A stretch of DNA of 64,000 nucleotides, from positions 3,380,001-3,444,000 of the forward strand of contig NZ_CP147737.1 in the NCBI RefSeq assembly GCF_037265215.1, in the 5' to 3' direction. The translations under genes and the position numbers were made by a program. A model generated the notes under the pieces. That model saw only the letters and a list, made by a program, of their open reading frames with translations. It was not told where the DNA came from and searched no databases. This DNA comes from Xenorhabdus griffiniae (GTDB lineage: Bacteria > Pseudomonadota > Gammaproteobacteria > Enterobacterales > Enterobacteriaceae). How positions within the stretch are numbered: position 1 is the first letter of the stretch; every line of letters starts with the position of its first letter. Below are positions 19,037 to 28,499 of this stretch, piece by piece.

Positions 19037-19780
19037 TTAATCCTTTAAAATATGAAATTCAAGTTTCTTTTTGTCATCAGTGAGATGCCATTGGGTGTAA
19101 CCCTGCTTATCGGTTTTTCCTTCTTTTATCTGACCATTTGGCAGGTAAACCCGATATTTGCGTTCGGTTAAAAGATTACTGTCATCATCCACACAACGAT
19201 AACGGGCATGATGTTTAGCGGGTTTTACAGGCGTCTCTGTAACCAGCGGGTTCTTAAGTGGCTTAACATTCGAGAACCCAGACAAGAGTGGTTTGCCTTC
19301 TTCACGCCCAGATAATTGCGTAATGCTATAACCCGATGTGCCTGCGGTAAGATGCCTGCAGGAAATAGACTTATAATCAATCTGCACCGTTTCATACGGT
19401 ATCTGGTCATTACTGTCTATCGAATGAGGATAATGACAGGTAAAATCAACAATGGTTGCTCCTGTCAGTTTGATTTCATAAAAGGCTTCCAATTGCCCCA
19501 ATTGACTGGTTCGGTAGCACAAAAAAACGGCTTCTAATAATTCATTACCGTCAATTGCCATTGCTAAGAGCGGCGAGGATTTATCAATAGGCTTGGAAAA
19601 ACTAACGGGATGATGATGCGCGTTCTGGTCACGGCTCACTGAATGGCTGATATTCAATATCTGTATTTCGTCTTCCCGACCTGCCTGATAGCGGTTTCCA
19701 ATGGATTCAGGCGTTGAGCACCCGGCTGAAATTAATCCCTGTTTCTTGCCTTTGAGTGACAAGTAAATAATATGCGACAT
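19037..19780 (-). CDS. hcp: Hcp-family type VI secretion tube protein with C-terminal extension
   Basis: Hcp forms the hexameric rings of the type VI secretion inner tube and can carry effectors. Residues 1 to about 160 have the family pattern: IYLSLKGKKQGLISAGCS, the loop around DEIQILNISHSVSRDQNAHHHPVSF, and PYETVQIDYKSIS. The protein is 247 long against about 160-172 for plain Hcp. The extra 80 residues form a basic segment with a beta-rich tail (YRVYLPNGQIKEGKTDKQG), resembling extended Hcp proteins. No other type VI genes are in the window, so this is an orphan hcp island. Next gene follows after four bases. Confidence 0.88.
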   Translation of the reverse strand: MSHIIYLSLKGKKQGLISAGCSTPESIGNRYQAGREDEIQILNISHSVSRDQNAHHHPVSFSKPIDKSSPLLAMAIDGNELLEAVFLCYRTSQLGQLEAFYEIKLTGATIVDFTCHYPHSIDSNDQIPYETVQIDYKSISCRHLTAGTSGYSITQLSGREEGKPLLSGFSNVKPLKNPLVTETPVKPAKHHARYRCVDDDSNLLTERKYRVYLPNGQIKEGKTDKQGYTQWHLTDDKKKLEFHILKD

Positions 19781-20166
19781 CTTGTTCCCTGTGATCTGAT
19801 TTCAGAAAAATATTGAATAAATGAAGCAGAATACAATAGTAATATTTATCTATTCAAGCTTGAATGAAAAGGCAGTAATAAATTTGAGATTACTTTCTGT
19901 TTTTAAAGTAAATCAGAAGATTACATTGCTTAAATTTCTGGTAACACCAAATCAACCTAAAACCTTATTTTACGTCTTTTGATTTATCTGGCTTTTACTT
20001 GCCTGCCTGAGATACCTCTCTATAAATCTTTTTTCCTCTGCTCAGTTATACCCCCTTTGTATAACCTCTGAAAGTTTTGCTACAACTGGGGTTGTTGTAA
20101 TTAATATAATATTCATTGACTGTATCCTCTATTTACCCCCTTTTTTATCCCAATGAAGAGAATGTA
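19781..20166. other. Spacer upstream of hcp, no gene seen
   Basis: AT-rich DNA with stops in all frames. It should contain the promoter of the hcp transcript, reading leftward, but I cannot pick one with confidence. Confidence 0.5.
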
Positions 20167-20281
20167 TATACGCATTAAACCTTAAGTTGCAATTTACAAC
20201 ACTATTGAAACCTAATTTCTCTTCGCTTCGCGGGGAGCAAATCACAGGCATCTTGAAGTTAGATTGGTATAGTTGATATAT
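20167..20281. repeat. Intergenic palindromic repeat, family 1, copy C (reversed)
   Basis: Starts TATACGCATTAAACCTTAAG and ends CTTGAAGTTAGATTGGTATA, with the central CGCTTCGCGGGGAG hairpin degraded. It is the reverse orientation of copy A. Confidence 0.85.
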
Positions 20282-20381
20282 AGCTAAAAAATAACCATAT
20301 ACCTGTTATTTTAAATACAGATAGATATTTAAAATGGTGAGTGGAATGTAGACCTAACCCCCAAAGCCCTATATAGCATAG

Positions 20382-20587
20382 TTAATTGCTTCTACGTTCA
20401 GGTGGCGGTAGCCATTTTGGGGCTTCTTCCCGTAACTCAATAAGAGCAGTCTTTATTGAGGTTCATATCAGGATAGCAGCCATGGTAAGGTGATTTAACT
20501 TTTTACCATCGAGCCGATAGTTTCTTCTTCTTTTTCGTATAGGGTTTTAAGTTTTTTGCCACTAAGTTTGTTGAGTTTAACAGCCAT
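20382..20587 (-). pseudogene. Possible gene remnant (two short coding-like fragments)
   Basis: On the minus strand a 30-residue frame with an AGGATG-type ribosome site begins at 20587 (MAVKLNKLSGKKLKTLYEKE) and stops at 20495. About 35 bases on, in another frame, a second fragment reads IKTALIELREEAPKWLPPPE and stops at 20382. Together they look like the two ends of one small decayed gene, perhaps part of a mobile element. No family can be named. Confidence 0.35.
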
Positions 20588-20620
20588 AATCATCCTAAAT
20601 ATTTATACAAATGTTTATAC

Positions 20621-20728
20621 GTATACGCATTAAACTTCAAGTTGCAATTTACGACACGATATGAAACCTGATTTCTCCTCCGCTTCGCGGGGAGAAATCA
20701 CACGCATCTTGAAGTTAGATTGGTATAT
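20621..20728. repeat. Intergenic palindromic repeat, family 1, copy D (reversed)
   Basis: Complete copy from GTATACGCATTAAACTTCAA to AGATTGGTATA with a full central hairpin. It lies 166 bases upstream of ypeA; the remaining sequence up to ypeA is AT-rich and without genes. Confidence 0.9.
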
Positions 20729-20893
20729 ACAGTTTAATGTGTTATTAATTATTTGATTTTAATATAAAAATAAAAATCATGGACAAACATAGAAACATAA
20801 TAGTAGCAATAAACGCATTTTCATATTGATTCCAAAATAAAAGCAGTGATAATTAACATTGATTCAATTGCTTATTAAATAGGCGTGCTAACT

Positions 20894-21316
20894 ATGGAAA
20901 TTCGGGTATTTCGGCAAGACGACTTTGAAGCCGTTATCACACTTTGGGAACGTTGTGATTTGATTAACTCTGGTGATGATCCAGAAATAGATATTGAGCG
21001 TAAACTGACTCATGACGCTGATTTATTTTTGGTTGCTGAAGTTGCGGGAGAAGTGGTTGGTACAGTGATGGGCGGTTATGATGGACATCGTGGTCATGCC
21101 TATTATCTTGGAGTGCACCCTGAATTCAGGGGCAGGGGAATAGCCAATGCATTGATCTCCCGCCTGGAAAAGAAATTATTGGCCAGAGGTTGCCCCAGTA
21201 TTTTAATTGTGGTTCCAGAAGAAAATGATGCAACAATTTGTATGTGCGAAAAGATGGAATATGATTATTTGGGCCAAGAAAATGTCATGTTTAGCAAGCG
21301 ATTGATTATTGATTAA
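20894..21316 (+). CDS. ypeA: GNAT-family N-acetyltransferase YpeA
   Basis: Single-domain acetyltransferase whose acceptor is unknown. The acetyl-CoA loop is in [16 protein letters not shown] (about residues 75-90), with the family start [12 protein letters not shown] and the stretch [12 protein letters not shown] nearly as in E. coli YpeA (141 residues). A GTG nine bases upstream is in frame, but the ATG at 20894 gives the conserved N-terminus and 140 residues. The last 30 residues diverge from E. coli. In E. coli it sits beside yfeY; here a small unknown gene and two repeats come between. Confidence 0.93.
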   Translation: MEIRVFRQDDFEAVITLWERCDLINSGDDPEIDIERKLTHDADLFLVAEVAGEVVGTVMGGYDGHRGHAYYLGVHPEFRGRGIANALISRLEKKLLARGCPSILIVVPEENDATICMCEKMEYDYLGQENVMFSKRLIID

Positions 21317-21369
21317 ATGAATCGTTAGATAAATATACAAGCCATGAAATGGTTGAATAGAATTATTCT

Positions 21370-21474
21370 ATATGCATTAAATTTCAAGTTGTAATTGACA
21401 ACACGATATGAAACCTGATACCTCCCCGCTTCGCGGGGAGCAAATCACATGCATCTTGAAGTGAGATTGGTATA
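21370..21474. repeat. Intergenic palindromic repeat, family 1, copy E (reversed)
   Basis: From TATGCATTAAATTTCAAGTT to GTGAGATTGGTATA. The centre CTCCCCGCTTCGCGGGGAG is a perfect hairpin. It lies 53 bases after ypeA. Confidence 0.88.
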
Positions 21475-21513
21475 TTTCTATACTCTCTATTTAGCCATTA
21501 TCTTTTTCAACTA

Positions 21514-21756
21514 TTACTTTTTTGATGAAACATGAATAGAGTGTGCCCATCTTCTCATGTATTTGTTTTTTATAACAAGAAGATCTTTTGACATTATTGG
21601 TTTTTCATCGTCAATGTAAAGCATTACTTTAATATTCCCATTCTCATCCTTGGATAGAGAATAATGCTCAGGTATAGAGTATGTGGACTTTCCTTGTAAT
21701 ACAGTCCAGTTAGAAGGATGTTGATGATTAACATGATATAGATAAGGAATATTCAT
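21514..21756 (-). CDS. Unknown 80-residue protein
   Basis: Not recognised. It is a soluble, charged protein, rich in His and Lys, with no signal peptide or membrane span. The start is supported by an AGGAAAG ribosome site seven bases upstream. It stands alone between two repeat copies and faces ypeA convergently. It may be a lineage-specific gene. Confidence 0.55.
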   Translation of the reverse strand: MNIPYLYHVNHQHPSNWTVLQGKSTYSIPEHYSLSKDENGNIKVMLYIDDEKPIMSKDLLVIKNKYMRRWAHSIHVSSKK

Positions 21757-21949
21757 AATTTCTTTCCTGAGTTACATCACCTGGCCAGGTAAGAATGAAA
21801 ATTTATAATACTATTTGATCATACAGTTTGTTTTATAAATAGATGAGCAATACTTGATAAATAATATCTTTTAAACATAGTTTTTATGTTTCTGTTGATG
21901 AATGGTTTGTATATTTACAATTGAATGTTTTTTTTAGAATGTGGTCTGA

Positions 21950-22055
21950 TATACCAATCTCACTTCAAGATGCGTGTGATCTCTCCCCGCGAAGCGGGGA
22001 GAGATCAGGTTTCATATCGTGTCGTAAATTGCAACTTGAAGTTTAATGCGTATAG
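21950..22055. repeat. Intergenic palindromic repeat, family 1, copy F
   Basis: From ATATACCAATCTCACTTCAA to AATGCGTATAG, with the perfect centre CTCTCCCCGCGAAGCGGGGAGAG. It ends 45 bases before yfeY and so lies in its promoter region; nothing else is seen in the 343-base spacer. Confidence 0.9.
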
Positions 22056-22099
22056 ATATCAAATGACAACGCCATAGAATCGAAGGTAAGAAAATAGCG

Positions 22100-22723
22100 A
22101 TGGATAAATTTTTTGCATTTAATGTCTGTTCTAAACGGAAGAGAGTTATGGCTGCCAGCAGCTTAGTCGGATGCTCACTCTTGTTGACGGCTTGTGCCGG
22201 AACTTTAAGAATGTCATGGCCTGCTTTGTCACCTTTTAATTGGTTTGGCAGTTCCTTAAGTGTTTCCGAGCAGGGTATAGGAACAATCAATAAACAGACG
22301 GAGATGTCTCAATCTGCAATCGAAAAAGGGTTGGAGGGAAAATATCGTCTGCGTAGTGGCATGGAGATGCAAGATGGCAAGTTAGTGAGTGTTATTCAGG
22401 GCATGGAAGAAGGTCAGGTAAAACTGGAATTTCACGGTCTGGTCAATGGTAAAGTTAATCGTATTGACGTGTTGGATGATGAGGTTAAAACCGTTTGGGG
22501 AACGAAAATAGGTACACCTTTCTCCAGTCTCTATGACCAGGCATTTGGAAAATGTCACCGTTCCCATGATCTCACTGCATCGCCTACAGTTATTTGTACT
22601 GCTCCGCAAAGTCAGCATGTCAGCTATGTTTTTACCGGAGTTTGGGAAGGCCCTGAAGGGTTAATGCCTTCTGATGATGTTCTGAAAGGCTGGAAAGTTT
22701 CGCGTATTATTTGGCAATCCTGA
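22100..22723 (+). CDS. yfeY: RpoE-regulated lipoprotein YfeY
   Basis: Outer-membrane lipoprotein of unknown function that belongs to the sigma-E envelope-stress regulon in E. coli. With the first ATG the signal sequence has a KRKR n-region and a lipobox LLTAC with C32. The mature start CAGTLRMSWPALSPFNWFGSSL is the family signature. A second ATG at 22148 (MAASSLVGCS) has an equally good AAGAGAG ribosome site and would give 191 residues, so the start is uncertain. It precedes the cysPTWA operon, as in E. coli. Confidence 0.88.
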   Translation: MDKFFAFNVCSKRKRVMAASSLVGCSLLLTACAGTLRMSWPALSPFNWFGSSLSVSEQGIGTINKQTEMSQSAIEKGLEGKYRLRSGMEMQDGKLVSVIQGMEEGQVKLEFHGLVNGKVNRIDVLDDEVKTVWGTKIGTPFSSLYDQAFGKCHRSHDLTASPTVICTAPQSQHVSYVFTGVWEGPEGLMPSDDVLKGWKVSRIIWQS

Positions 22724-22978
22724 TAAAAGCCTACAAATCGCTTTATATCAAGTCAAAAATCTTTTAATCCACTTGCATGATAAGGGCAGAGTGCCAGAGT
22801 TCAGTTACTTGATAAGCGGCTGGCACCTGTAACCTGATATTTTCTACACCTTATCGTTTTTCATCATTTCTCATAAAAATTCGGTATATAAAACAGTAGC
22901 CAGTAAACTACCCTGTTATAAAGATTCTGGATACAGTAGAGAAATTGTTGTCAAATAGTGTGAAGAATAAGGTGTTGG

Positions 22979-24016
22979 ATGAAAATAGTGGCAATAAAAA
23001 ATAAATTATTAAACGGAGTGACTAGTCTGTTGTTTCTGGCTTGTCTCAACGTTTATAGCTCTAGCGCCTTAGCTGTTGAGTTGCTGAATAGTTCTTACGA
23101 TATTGGGCGAGAATTATTCTTGCGCTTGAACCCGGAATTTGAAAAACAATGGAATGAACAGAACCCGCAGGATAAATTGACTATCAAACAGTCCCATGCC
23201 GGTTCATCTAAGCAAGCATTGGCCATTTTGCATGGATTGCGGGCGGATGTTGTCACTTATAACCAAGTCACAGATATTCAGATCTTGCACGATCGCGGCA
23301 ATCTCATTCCTGCTAATTGGCAGCAGCGTTTGCCGAATAATAGTTCTCCATATTATTCCACTATGGCGTTTTTGGTACGCAAAGATAATCCTAAGAATAT
23401 CCAATCTTGGGAAGATTTGGTGCGAAATGATGTGAAATTAGTTTTCCCAAATCCAAAAACATCAGGTAATGGACGCTATACCTATCTGGCTGCATGGGGC
23501 GCTTTTCAGCAAAAAAATCCGCATGATCCCGCGAAGGTTCGCCAACTGATGCAGCATTTTTTACAGAATGTGGCGGTGTTTGATACCGGAGGTCGTGGCG
23601 CAACAACTTCCTTTATTGAACGGGGTATAGGGGATGTACTGATTAGTTTCGAATCTGAGGTCAATAACATTCGCAAACAGTATGGGGCAGATAATTACCA
23701 GGTCATTGTACCTCCGGTAAATATTTTGGCTGAATTCCCTGTGACCTGGGTGGATAAGCGTGTTCAGAAAAATGGTACAGAAGCGGTTGCCAAAGCGTAT
23801 TTAAATTATTTGTATAGTCCGTCAGCCCAGCAAATCATAGCCAGTTTTCATTATCGTGTGATTGATCAAAATGTGATGAAAACACAGCACTCCCATTTTC
23901 CTGTAACTAAACTGTTTCGCCTCGAAGAACAATTCGGTAGCTGGCCTCAAGTGATGAAAACTCACTTCAATACTGGCGGTACGCTTGATCAGTTATTGGA
24001 AGAAGGGCGCAAATAA
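22979..24016 (+). CDS. cysP: Thiosulfate/sulfate-binding periplasmic protein
   Basis: Periplasmic solute-binding subunit of the sulfate/thiosulfate ABC importer. It has a Sec signal peptide (cleavage near SSALA, about residue 32) and the family motifs [13 protein letters not shown] and [16 protein letters not shown] for oxyanion binding. The length of 345 is close to CysP (338). An AAGG ribosome site lies eight bases upstream. It overlaps cysT as TAATG, so the operon cysP-cysT-cysW-cysA-cysM is intact and in the usual order. CysB control is expected from family knowledge; I cannot identify a site. Confidence 0.95.
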   Translation: MKIVAIKNKLLNGVTSLLFLACLNVYSSSALAVELLNSSYDIGRELFLRLNPEFEKQWNEQNPQDKLTIKQSHAGSSKQALAILHGLRADVVTYNQVTDIQILHDRGNLIPANWQQRLPNNSSPYYSTMAFLVRKDNPKNIQSWEDLVRNDVKLVFPNPKTSGNGRYTYLAAWGAFQQKNPHDPAKVRQLMQHFLQNVAVFDTGGRGATTSFIERGIGDVLISFESEVNNIRKQYGADNYQVIVPPVNILAEFPVTWVDKRVQKNGTEAVAKAYLNYLYSPSAQQIIASFHYRVIDQNVMKTQHSHFPVTKLFRLEEQFGSWPQVMKTHFNTGGTLDQLLEEGRK

Positions 24017-24846
24017 TGCGGGTATTTAGCAAACGTGTCTTGCCCGGATTTGGGCTGGGTTTAGGCTGTAGCCTGTTTTATGTCTGCCTTATCCTGTTAT
24101 TGCCATTAAGTGCTCTGGTAGTACAGCTTTCGAGTATGACATGGGAGCAATATTGGCAGGTCATCGCTAATCCGCAGGTTGTTGCCGCTTATAAGGTGAC
24201 ATTATTGGCGGCAGCGATTGCCAGTTTGTTCAATATGGTTTTTGGTATGTTGATGGCCTGGATATTAACGCGCTATCAATTTCCCGGGCGCAGTTTATTA
24301 GATGGTCTGATGGATTTGCCATTTGCTTTACCGACGGCAGTTGCTGGTCTAACGCTAGCGACACTCTTTTCTGCAACTGGGTGGTATGGGGCCTGGCTGG
24401 GCCATTTCGATATCAAAGTCGCCAATACCTGGCTGGGGATTGCGGTCGCAATGGCATTCACGAGTCTGCCGTTTGTTGTGCGTACTGTTCAGCCTGTGCT
24501 TGAAGAACTGGGGCCTGAATATGAGGAAGCGGCACAGACATTGGGAGCAAGCCGTTGGCAAACTTTTCGGCGGGTTATATTACCAGAAGTTTCGCCGGCA
24601 TTGATTGCCGGAACTGTGCTCTCTTTTACGCGTAGCCTGGGGGAATTTGGTGCCGTGATTTTCATTGCAGGCAATATTGCCTGGCAAACCGAAGTCGCTT
24701 CTCTAATGATCTTTGTCCGCCTGCAAGAGTTTGATTATCCGGCGGCTAGTGCAATTGCTTCAGTTATTCTCGCAGCGTCGTTATTACTGCTGTTTAGCGT
24801 CAATATATTGCAAAGCCGCTTTGGTAAACGGATAGGGGGACAGTAA
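24016..24846 (+). CDS. cysT: Sulfate/thiosulfate ABC transporter permease CysT (CysU)
   Basis: Inner-membrane permease subunit with about six spans. The cytoplasmic EAA loop that docks the ATPase is EEAAQTLGASRWQTFRRVILPE (about 174-195). The length (276) matches E. coli (277). It is coupled to cysP and to cysW by TAATG overlaps on both sides. Confidence 0.96.
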   Translation: MRVFSKRVLPGFGLGLGCSLFYVCLILLLPLSALVVQLSSMTWEQYWQVIANPQVVAAYKVTLLAAAIASLFNMVFGMLMAWILTRYQFPGRSLLDGLMDLPFALPTAVAGLTLATLFSATGWYGAWLGHFDIKVANTWLGIAVAMAFTSLPFVVRTVQPVLEELGPEYEEAAQTLGASRWQTFRRVILPEVSPALIAGTVLSFTRSLGEFGAVIFIAGNIAWQTEVASLMIFVRLQEFDYPAASAIASVILAASLLLLFSVNILQSRFGKRIGGQ

Positions 24847-25679
24847 TGACTGAATTTTCAGCACACACAGTGGCACAACGTCCCACTGTAAATTGGGGAA
24901 AATGGTTACTGATCGGCACTGGTGTACTTTTTTCCCTTTTGCTGTTGGTTATACCGGTAGCATGGATTTTCTTGACCGCTTTTTCCAAAGGAATCGACAT
25001 GGTTGTCCAGAACCTTTTCGATCCCGATATGCTGCACGCTATCTGGCTAACAGTGATGATTGCGCTTATCACTGTTCCTCTTAATTTGGTTTTTGGTGTG
25101 ATGACGGCATGGTTAGTGACGCGTTTCCAATTCCCCGGTAGGCAATTATTACTGACATTAATTGATATTCCGTTTGCGATTTCGCCGGTTGTAGCTGGAT
25201 TACTTTATCTGCTGTTTTATGGTGCAAATGGCTGGTTAGGAAGTTATGACATCCAATTGATGTTCTCATGGCCTGGTATGGTCTTGGTGACTGTGTTTGT
25301 GACATGTCCGTTTGTTGTCCGTGAATTGGTGCCGGTGATGTTGAGTCAGGGCAATCAGGAGGATGAAGCGGCCATATTGTTGGGTGCCTCTGGCTGGACG
25401 ATGTTCTGGCGTGTGACATTGCCAAATATTCGTTGGGCATTGTTATATGGCGTCGTTTTGACCAATGCGCGGGCGATTGGGGAATTTGGTGCTGTGTCTG
25501 TGGTATCGGGGGCAATTCGTGGTGAAACCTATACGCTGCCTTTGCAGGTTGAGTTGTTGTATCAAGATTATAATACGGTTGGCGCATTTACGGCTGCGGC
25601 TTTATTGGCGGTGATGGCGATTATTACTCTGATTGTCAAAAGTGCATTGCAATGGCGTTTAAGCCGCCAGCAAGGCTAG
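24846..25679 (+). CDS. cysW: Sulfate/thiosulfate ABC transporter permease CysW
   Basis: Second permease subunit, partner of CysT. It has about six membrane spans, with the EAA loop in EDEAAILLGASGWTMFWRVTLP (about 176-197). The length is 277 against 291 in E. coli, the difference being at the termini. It ends 14 bases before cysA. Confidence 0.96.
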   Translation: MTEFSAHTVAQRPTVNWGKWLLIGTGVLFSLLLLVIPVAWIFLTAFSKGIDMVVQNLFDPDMLHAIWLTVMIALITVPLNLVFGVMTAWLVTRFQFPGRQLLLTLIDIPFAISPVVAGLLYLLFYGANGWLGSYDIQLMFSWPGMVLVTVFVTCPFVVRELVPVMLSQGNQEDEAAILLGASGWTMFWRVTLPNIRWALLYGVVLTNARAIGEFGAVSVVSGAIRGETYTLPLQVELLYQDYNTVGAFTAAALLAVMAIITLIVKSALQWRLSRQQG

Positions 25680-25693
25680 GTTAGGAGCGGGAT

Positions 25694-26782
25694 ATGAGTA
25701 TTGAAATCAGTAAAATCAGTAAATCTTTTGGTCGATCTCAGATACTGAATGACATTTCACTGGATATTGAATCTGGTGAGATGGTAGCTCTGCTTGGTCC
25801 ATCGGGTTCTGGCAAGACGACATTACTGAGGATTATCGCCGGGCTTGAGCAGCAGAGTGCCGGCCAATTGAAATTTCACGGCCAGGATGTCAGCCGATTA
25901 CATGCAAAAGATCGGCATGTTGGGTTTGTATTCCAGCACTATGCCTTATTTCGCCATATGACGGTATTTGATAATGTGGCTTTTGGCTTGACGGTTCTTC
26001 CTCGTCGCCAGCGTCCCAGTGCTGAGGCATTGCGTAGTAAGGTCATGGCATTGCTGGATATGGTGCAACTTGCTCATTTGGCAGAACGTTATCCATCGCA
26101 GCTTTCTGGTGGACAAAAACAGCGTGTGGCATTAGCGAGAGCATTGGCGGTTGAGCCACAGATCCTCTTATTAGATGAGCCGTTTGGTGCATTAGATGCT
26201 CAGGTTCGCATGGAGTTACGTCGTTGGTTGCGTCAGCTGCATGAAGAGTTGAAGTTTACCAGCGTGTTTGTCACCCATGATCAGGAAGAGGCAATGGAGG
26301 TGGCTGACAGGGTGGTACTTATGAATCAAGGATGCATTGAACAGGTCGGCACCCCTCAGCAAGTATGGCATGAACCGGATAGCCGCTTTGTCCTTGAATT
26401 TATGGGAGAAATAAACAAACTGAGTGGTGAAATTAAAGGTTCCCAACTTTGGATTGGTGGGAAAATTTTTCCATTGAATATCACACCGCTACATCAAGGA
26501 AATGTTGATGTATTTTTCCGGCCTTGGGATATGATGCTTAGTGCCAGGCAAACACCTGTTTGCCCTTTGCCAGTGCAAGTTGTGGAAGTGAGTCCGCGCG
26601 GTCATTTTTCCCTCTTATCTGTTCAACCGCTAGGATGGGGCGATGAATACCTGTCTGTGATTTGGCGGGATGATTCATCTATACCAGTTAGGGGAAGTGA
26701 CTATTTTATTGGTGGCACAGGTGCTCGCTTGTACGCGGGGAATTTGCCATTAAAAGTGTTGCGATTTGCTGAATCTGCCTGA
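25694..26782 (+). CDS. cysA: Sulfate/thiosulfate ABC transporter ATPase
   Basis: ATPase that drives CysTW. The Walker A motif GPSGSGKT is at 35-42, the Q-loop is in [17 protein letters not shown], the signature LSGGQKQR is at about 136-143, Walker [12 protein letters not shown] follows, and the H-loop is VTHDQEEA. The C-terminal ~120 residues form a regulatory TOBE-like domain. The length of 362 is close to the E. coli 365. A GGAGCGGG ribosome site precedes the ATG. Confidence 0.97.
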   Translation: MSIEISKISKSFGRSQILNDISLDIESGEMVALLGPSGSGKTTLLRIIAGLEQQSAGQLKFHGQDVSRLHAKDRHVGFVFQHYALFRHMTVFDNVAFGLTVLPRRQRPSAEALRSKVMALLDMVQLAHLAERYPSQLSGGQKQRVALARALAVEPQILLLDEPFGALDAQVRMELRRWLRQLHEELKFTSVFVTHDQEEAMEVADRVVLMNQGCIEQVGTPQQVWHEPDSRFVLEFMGEINKLSGEIKGSQLWIGGKIFPLNITPLHQGNVDVFFRPWDMMLSARQTPVCPLPVQVVEVSPRGHFSLLSVQPLGWGDEYLSVIWRDDSSIPVRGSDYFIGGTGARLYAGNLPLKVLRFAESA

Positions 26783-26914
26783 TCTAATTCATCTTTATAT
26801 TGAATCCCTATTTCCCGTCATGCAAAGGAGTAGGGATTTTTTGCTTAATGGCTTGCTACAGTTTCCTTAATATGATTATTTGTTTATCCATTCTCATACG
26901 AACTAGGTAATGCT

Positions 26915-27796
26915 GTGGCAAGCTTGGAAGAATTTATAGGTAATACACCGCTGGTAAAATTACAACGAATTACAAAAGGTGTTGATGCTGAGATTTGGGT
27001 GAAGCTGGAAGGTAATAACCCTGCGGGTTCGGTAAAAGACAGAGCTGCGCTTTCGATGATCCTGCAAGCGGAATTGCGTGGGGAAATTGCTTCGGGCGAT
27101 GTTTTGATTGAAGCAACGAGTGGTAATACGGGGATTGCGCTGGCGATGATCGCGGCGGTAAAAGGATATCGCCTAAAATTATTGATGCCTGAAAATATGA
27201 GCCTTGAGAGACAGGCATCAATGCGGGCTTACGGTGCTGAATTAATTTTAGTCAGTAAAGAATTGGGAATGGAAGGTGCGCGGGATTTGGCGCAAGAAAT
27301 GGAGAAGAATGGGGAAGGAAAAGTTCTGGACCAATTTAATAATACGGATAATGCGCTGGCACATTTTAATACTACTGGCCCAGAAATTTGGCAGCAAACA
27401 CAGGGACGCATCACACACTTTGTTTCCAGTATGGGAACAACAGGCACGATTACGGGAGTAAGCCGCTATTTGAAATCTCAGTCTGACAGAGTGAAGGTGA
27501 CTGGATTACAACCGGCGAAAGATAGCCATATTCCTGGTATTCGTCGCTGGGCTCCGGCGTATATGCCCGGAATCTATCAGGAAGAGCTGGTGGATCAGAT
27601 CCTGGATATCACCCAAACAGAAGCGGAAAATACCATGCGTTTGTTGGCCAAAAAGGAAGGTATTTTCTGTGGCGTCAGCTCTGGTGGCGCCGTTGCTGGC
27701 GCGTTACGCATCGCAGCCGAAAATCCTGGGGCAGTCATTGTAGCGATTATTTGTGATCGTGGTGACAGGTACTTGTCCACAGGAGTATTTAATTAA
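26915..27796 (+). CDS. cysM: Cysteine synthase B (O-acetylserine sulfhydrylase B)
   Basis: PLP enzyme that makes cysteine from O-acetylserine, and can use thiosulfate to give S-sulfocysteine, which fits its place after the thiosulfate importer. The PLP lysine is K41 in SVKDRAA, the substrate loop is TSGNTG, and GGAVAG closes the phosphate pocket. The start is GTG; an ATG a few bases upstream is out of frame. The length of 293 is ten shorter than E. coli at the C-terminus. The 132-base gap after cysA suggests a separate promoter or read-through. Confidence 0.96.
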   Translation: MASLEEFIGNTPLVKLQRITKGVDAEIWVKLEGNNPAGSVKDRAALSMILQAELRGEIASGDVLIEATSGNTGIALAMIAAVKGYRLKLLMPENMSLERQASMRAYGAELILVSKELGMEGARDLAQEMEKNGEGKVLDQFNNTDNALAHFNTTGPEIWQQTQGRITHFVSSMGTTGTITGVSRYLKSQSDRVKVTGLQPAKDSHIPGIRRWAPAYMPGIYQEELVDQILDITQTEAENTMRLLAKKEGIFCGVSSGGAVAGALRIAAENPGAVIVAIICDRGDRYLSTGVFN

Positions 27797-27944
27797 CTTT
27801 TTATCATCCATAAAAAAATCGCCCTGTTTTATCGAGCATTCTACTAACTAGCCTGATAAAGCAGTGGCGATTCACCGGCAGGTCATCAATTAAAATGAAT
27901 CGGTTAACAGAAAAAGAGGCAAATATCCCTCAATGATTTTTCTG

Positions 27945-28454
27945 TTATTTTTTGATTCTCATGATGACTGACTCACCTACGACTACGGAGCCATTGACTT
28001 TCGTTAACTCTTTAATTTCATCCATGTTAGAAATAACAACAGGAGTTAAGGTTGATTTAGCCCTTTCTTCCAGAAATGCCAGATCAAACTCTAAAACCAA
28101 ATCACCTTTTTGTACCCGTTGACCTTCTTCGGCAATGCGTTTAAAACCTTCACCTTTCAGTTCAACGGTATCAATACCAAAATGGACGAATAGCTCAATG
28201 CCACTATCAGATTCGATAGAAAAAGCATGATTAGTTTCGAAGATCTTACCAATGGTGCCATCAACAGGAGCGACAATTTTATTGCCAGTTGGTTTAATCG
28301 CGATACCATCACCAACGATTTTTTCGGCAAACACAACATCTGGAACATCTTCGATGTTGACTATCTCACCTGACAATGGCGCGATAATTTCAATACTGCC
28401 ACTATTTTTTTTATCGTCTGAAACCAGAGATTTCAATTTATCAAGCAGACCCAT
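27945..28454 (-). CDS. crr: PTS glucose-specific component EIIA(Glc)
   Basis: Cytosolic phosphocarrier that relays phosphate from HPr to EIICB(Glc), activates adenylate cyclase and excludes inducers. The length (169) equals E. coli. The active-site histidines lie in [10 protein letters not shown] and ELFVHFGID (corresponding to H76 and the phosphorylated H91). It is the last gene of the ptsH-ptsI-crr operon, 45 bases after ptsI. It faces cysM convergently, as in E. coli. Confidence 0.98.
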   Translation of the reverse strand: MGLLDKLKSLVSDDKKNSGSIEIIAPLSGEIVNIEDVPDVVFAEKIVGDGIAIKPTGNKIVAPVDGTIGKIFETNHAFSIESDSGIELFVHFGIDTVELKGEGFKRIAEEGQRVQKGDLVLEFDLAFLEERAKSTLTPVVISNMDEIKELTKVNGSVVVGESVIMRIKK

Positions 28455-28499
28455 GAATCTTCTCCTAATTGTTTAATGGGACCGTATTCTGGCTAATTT

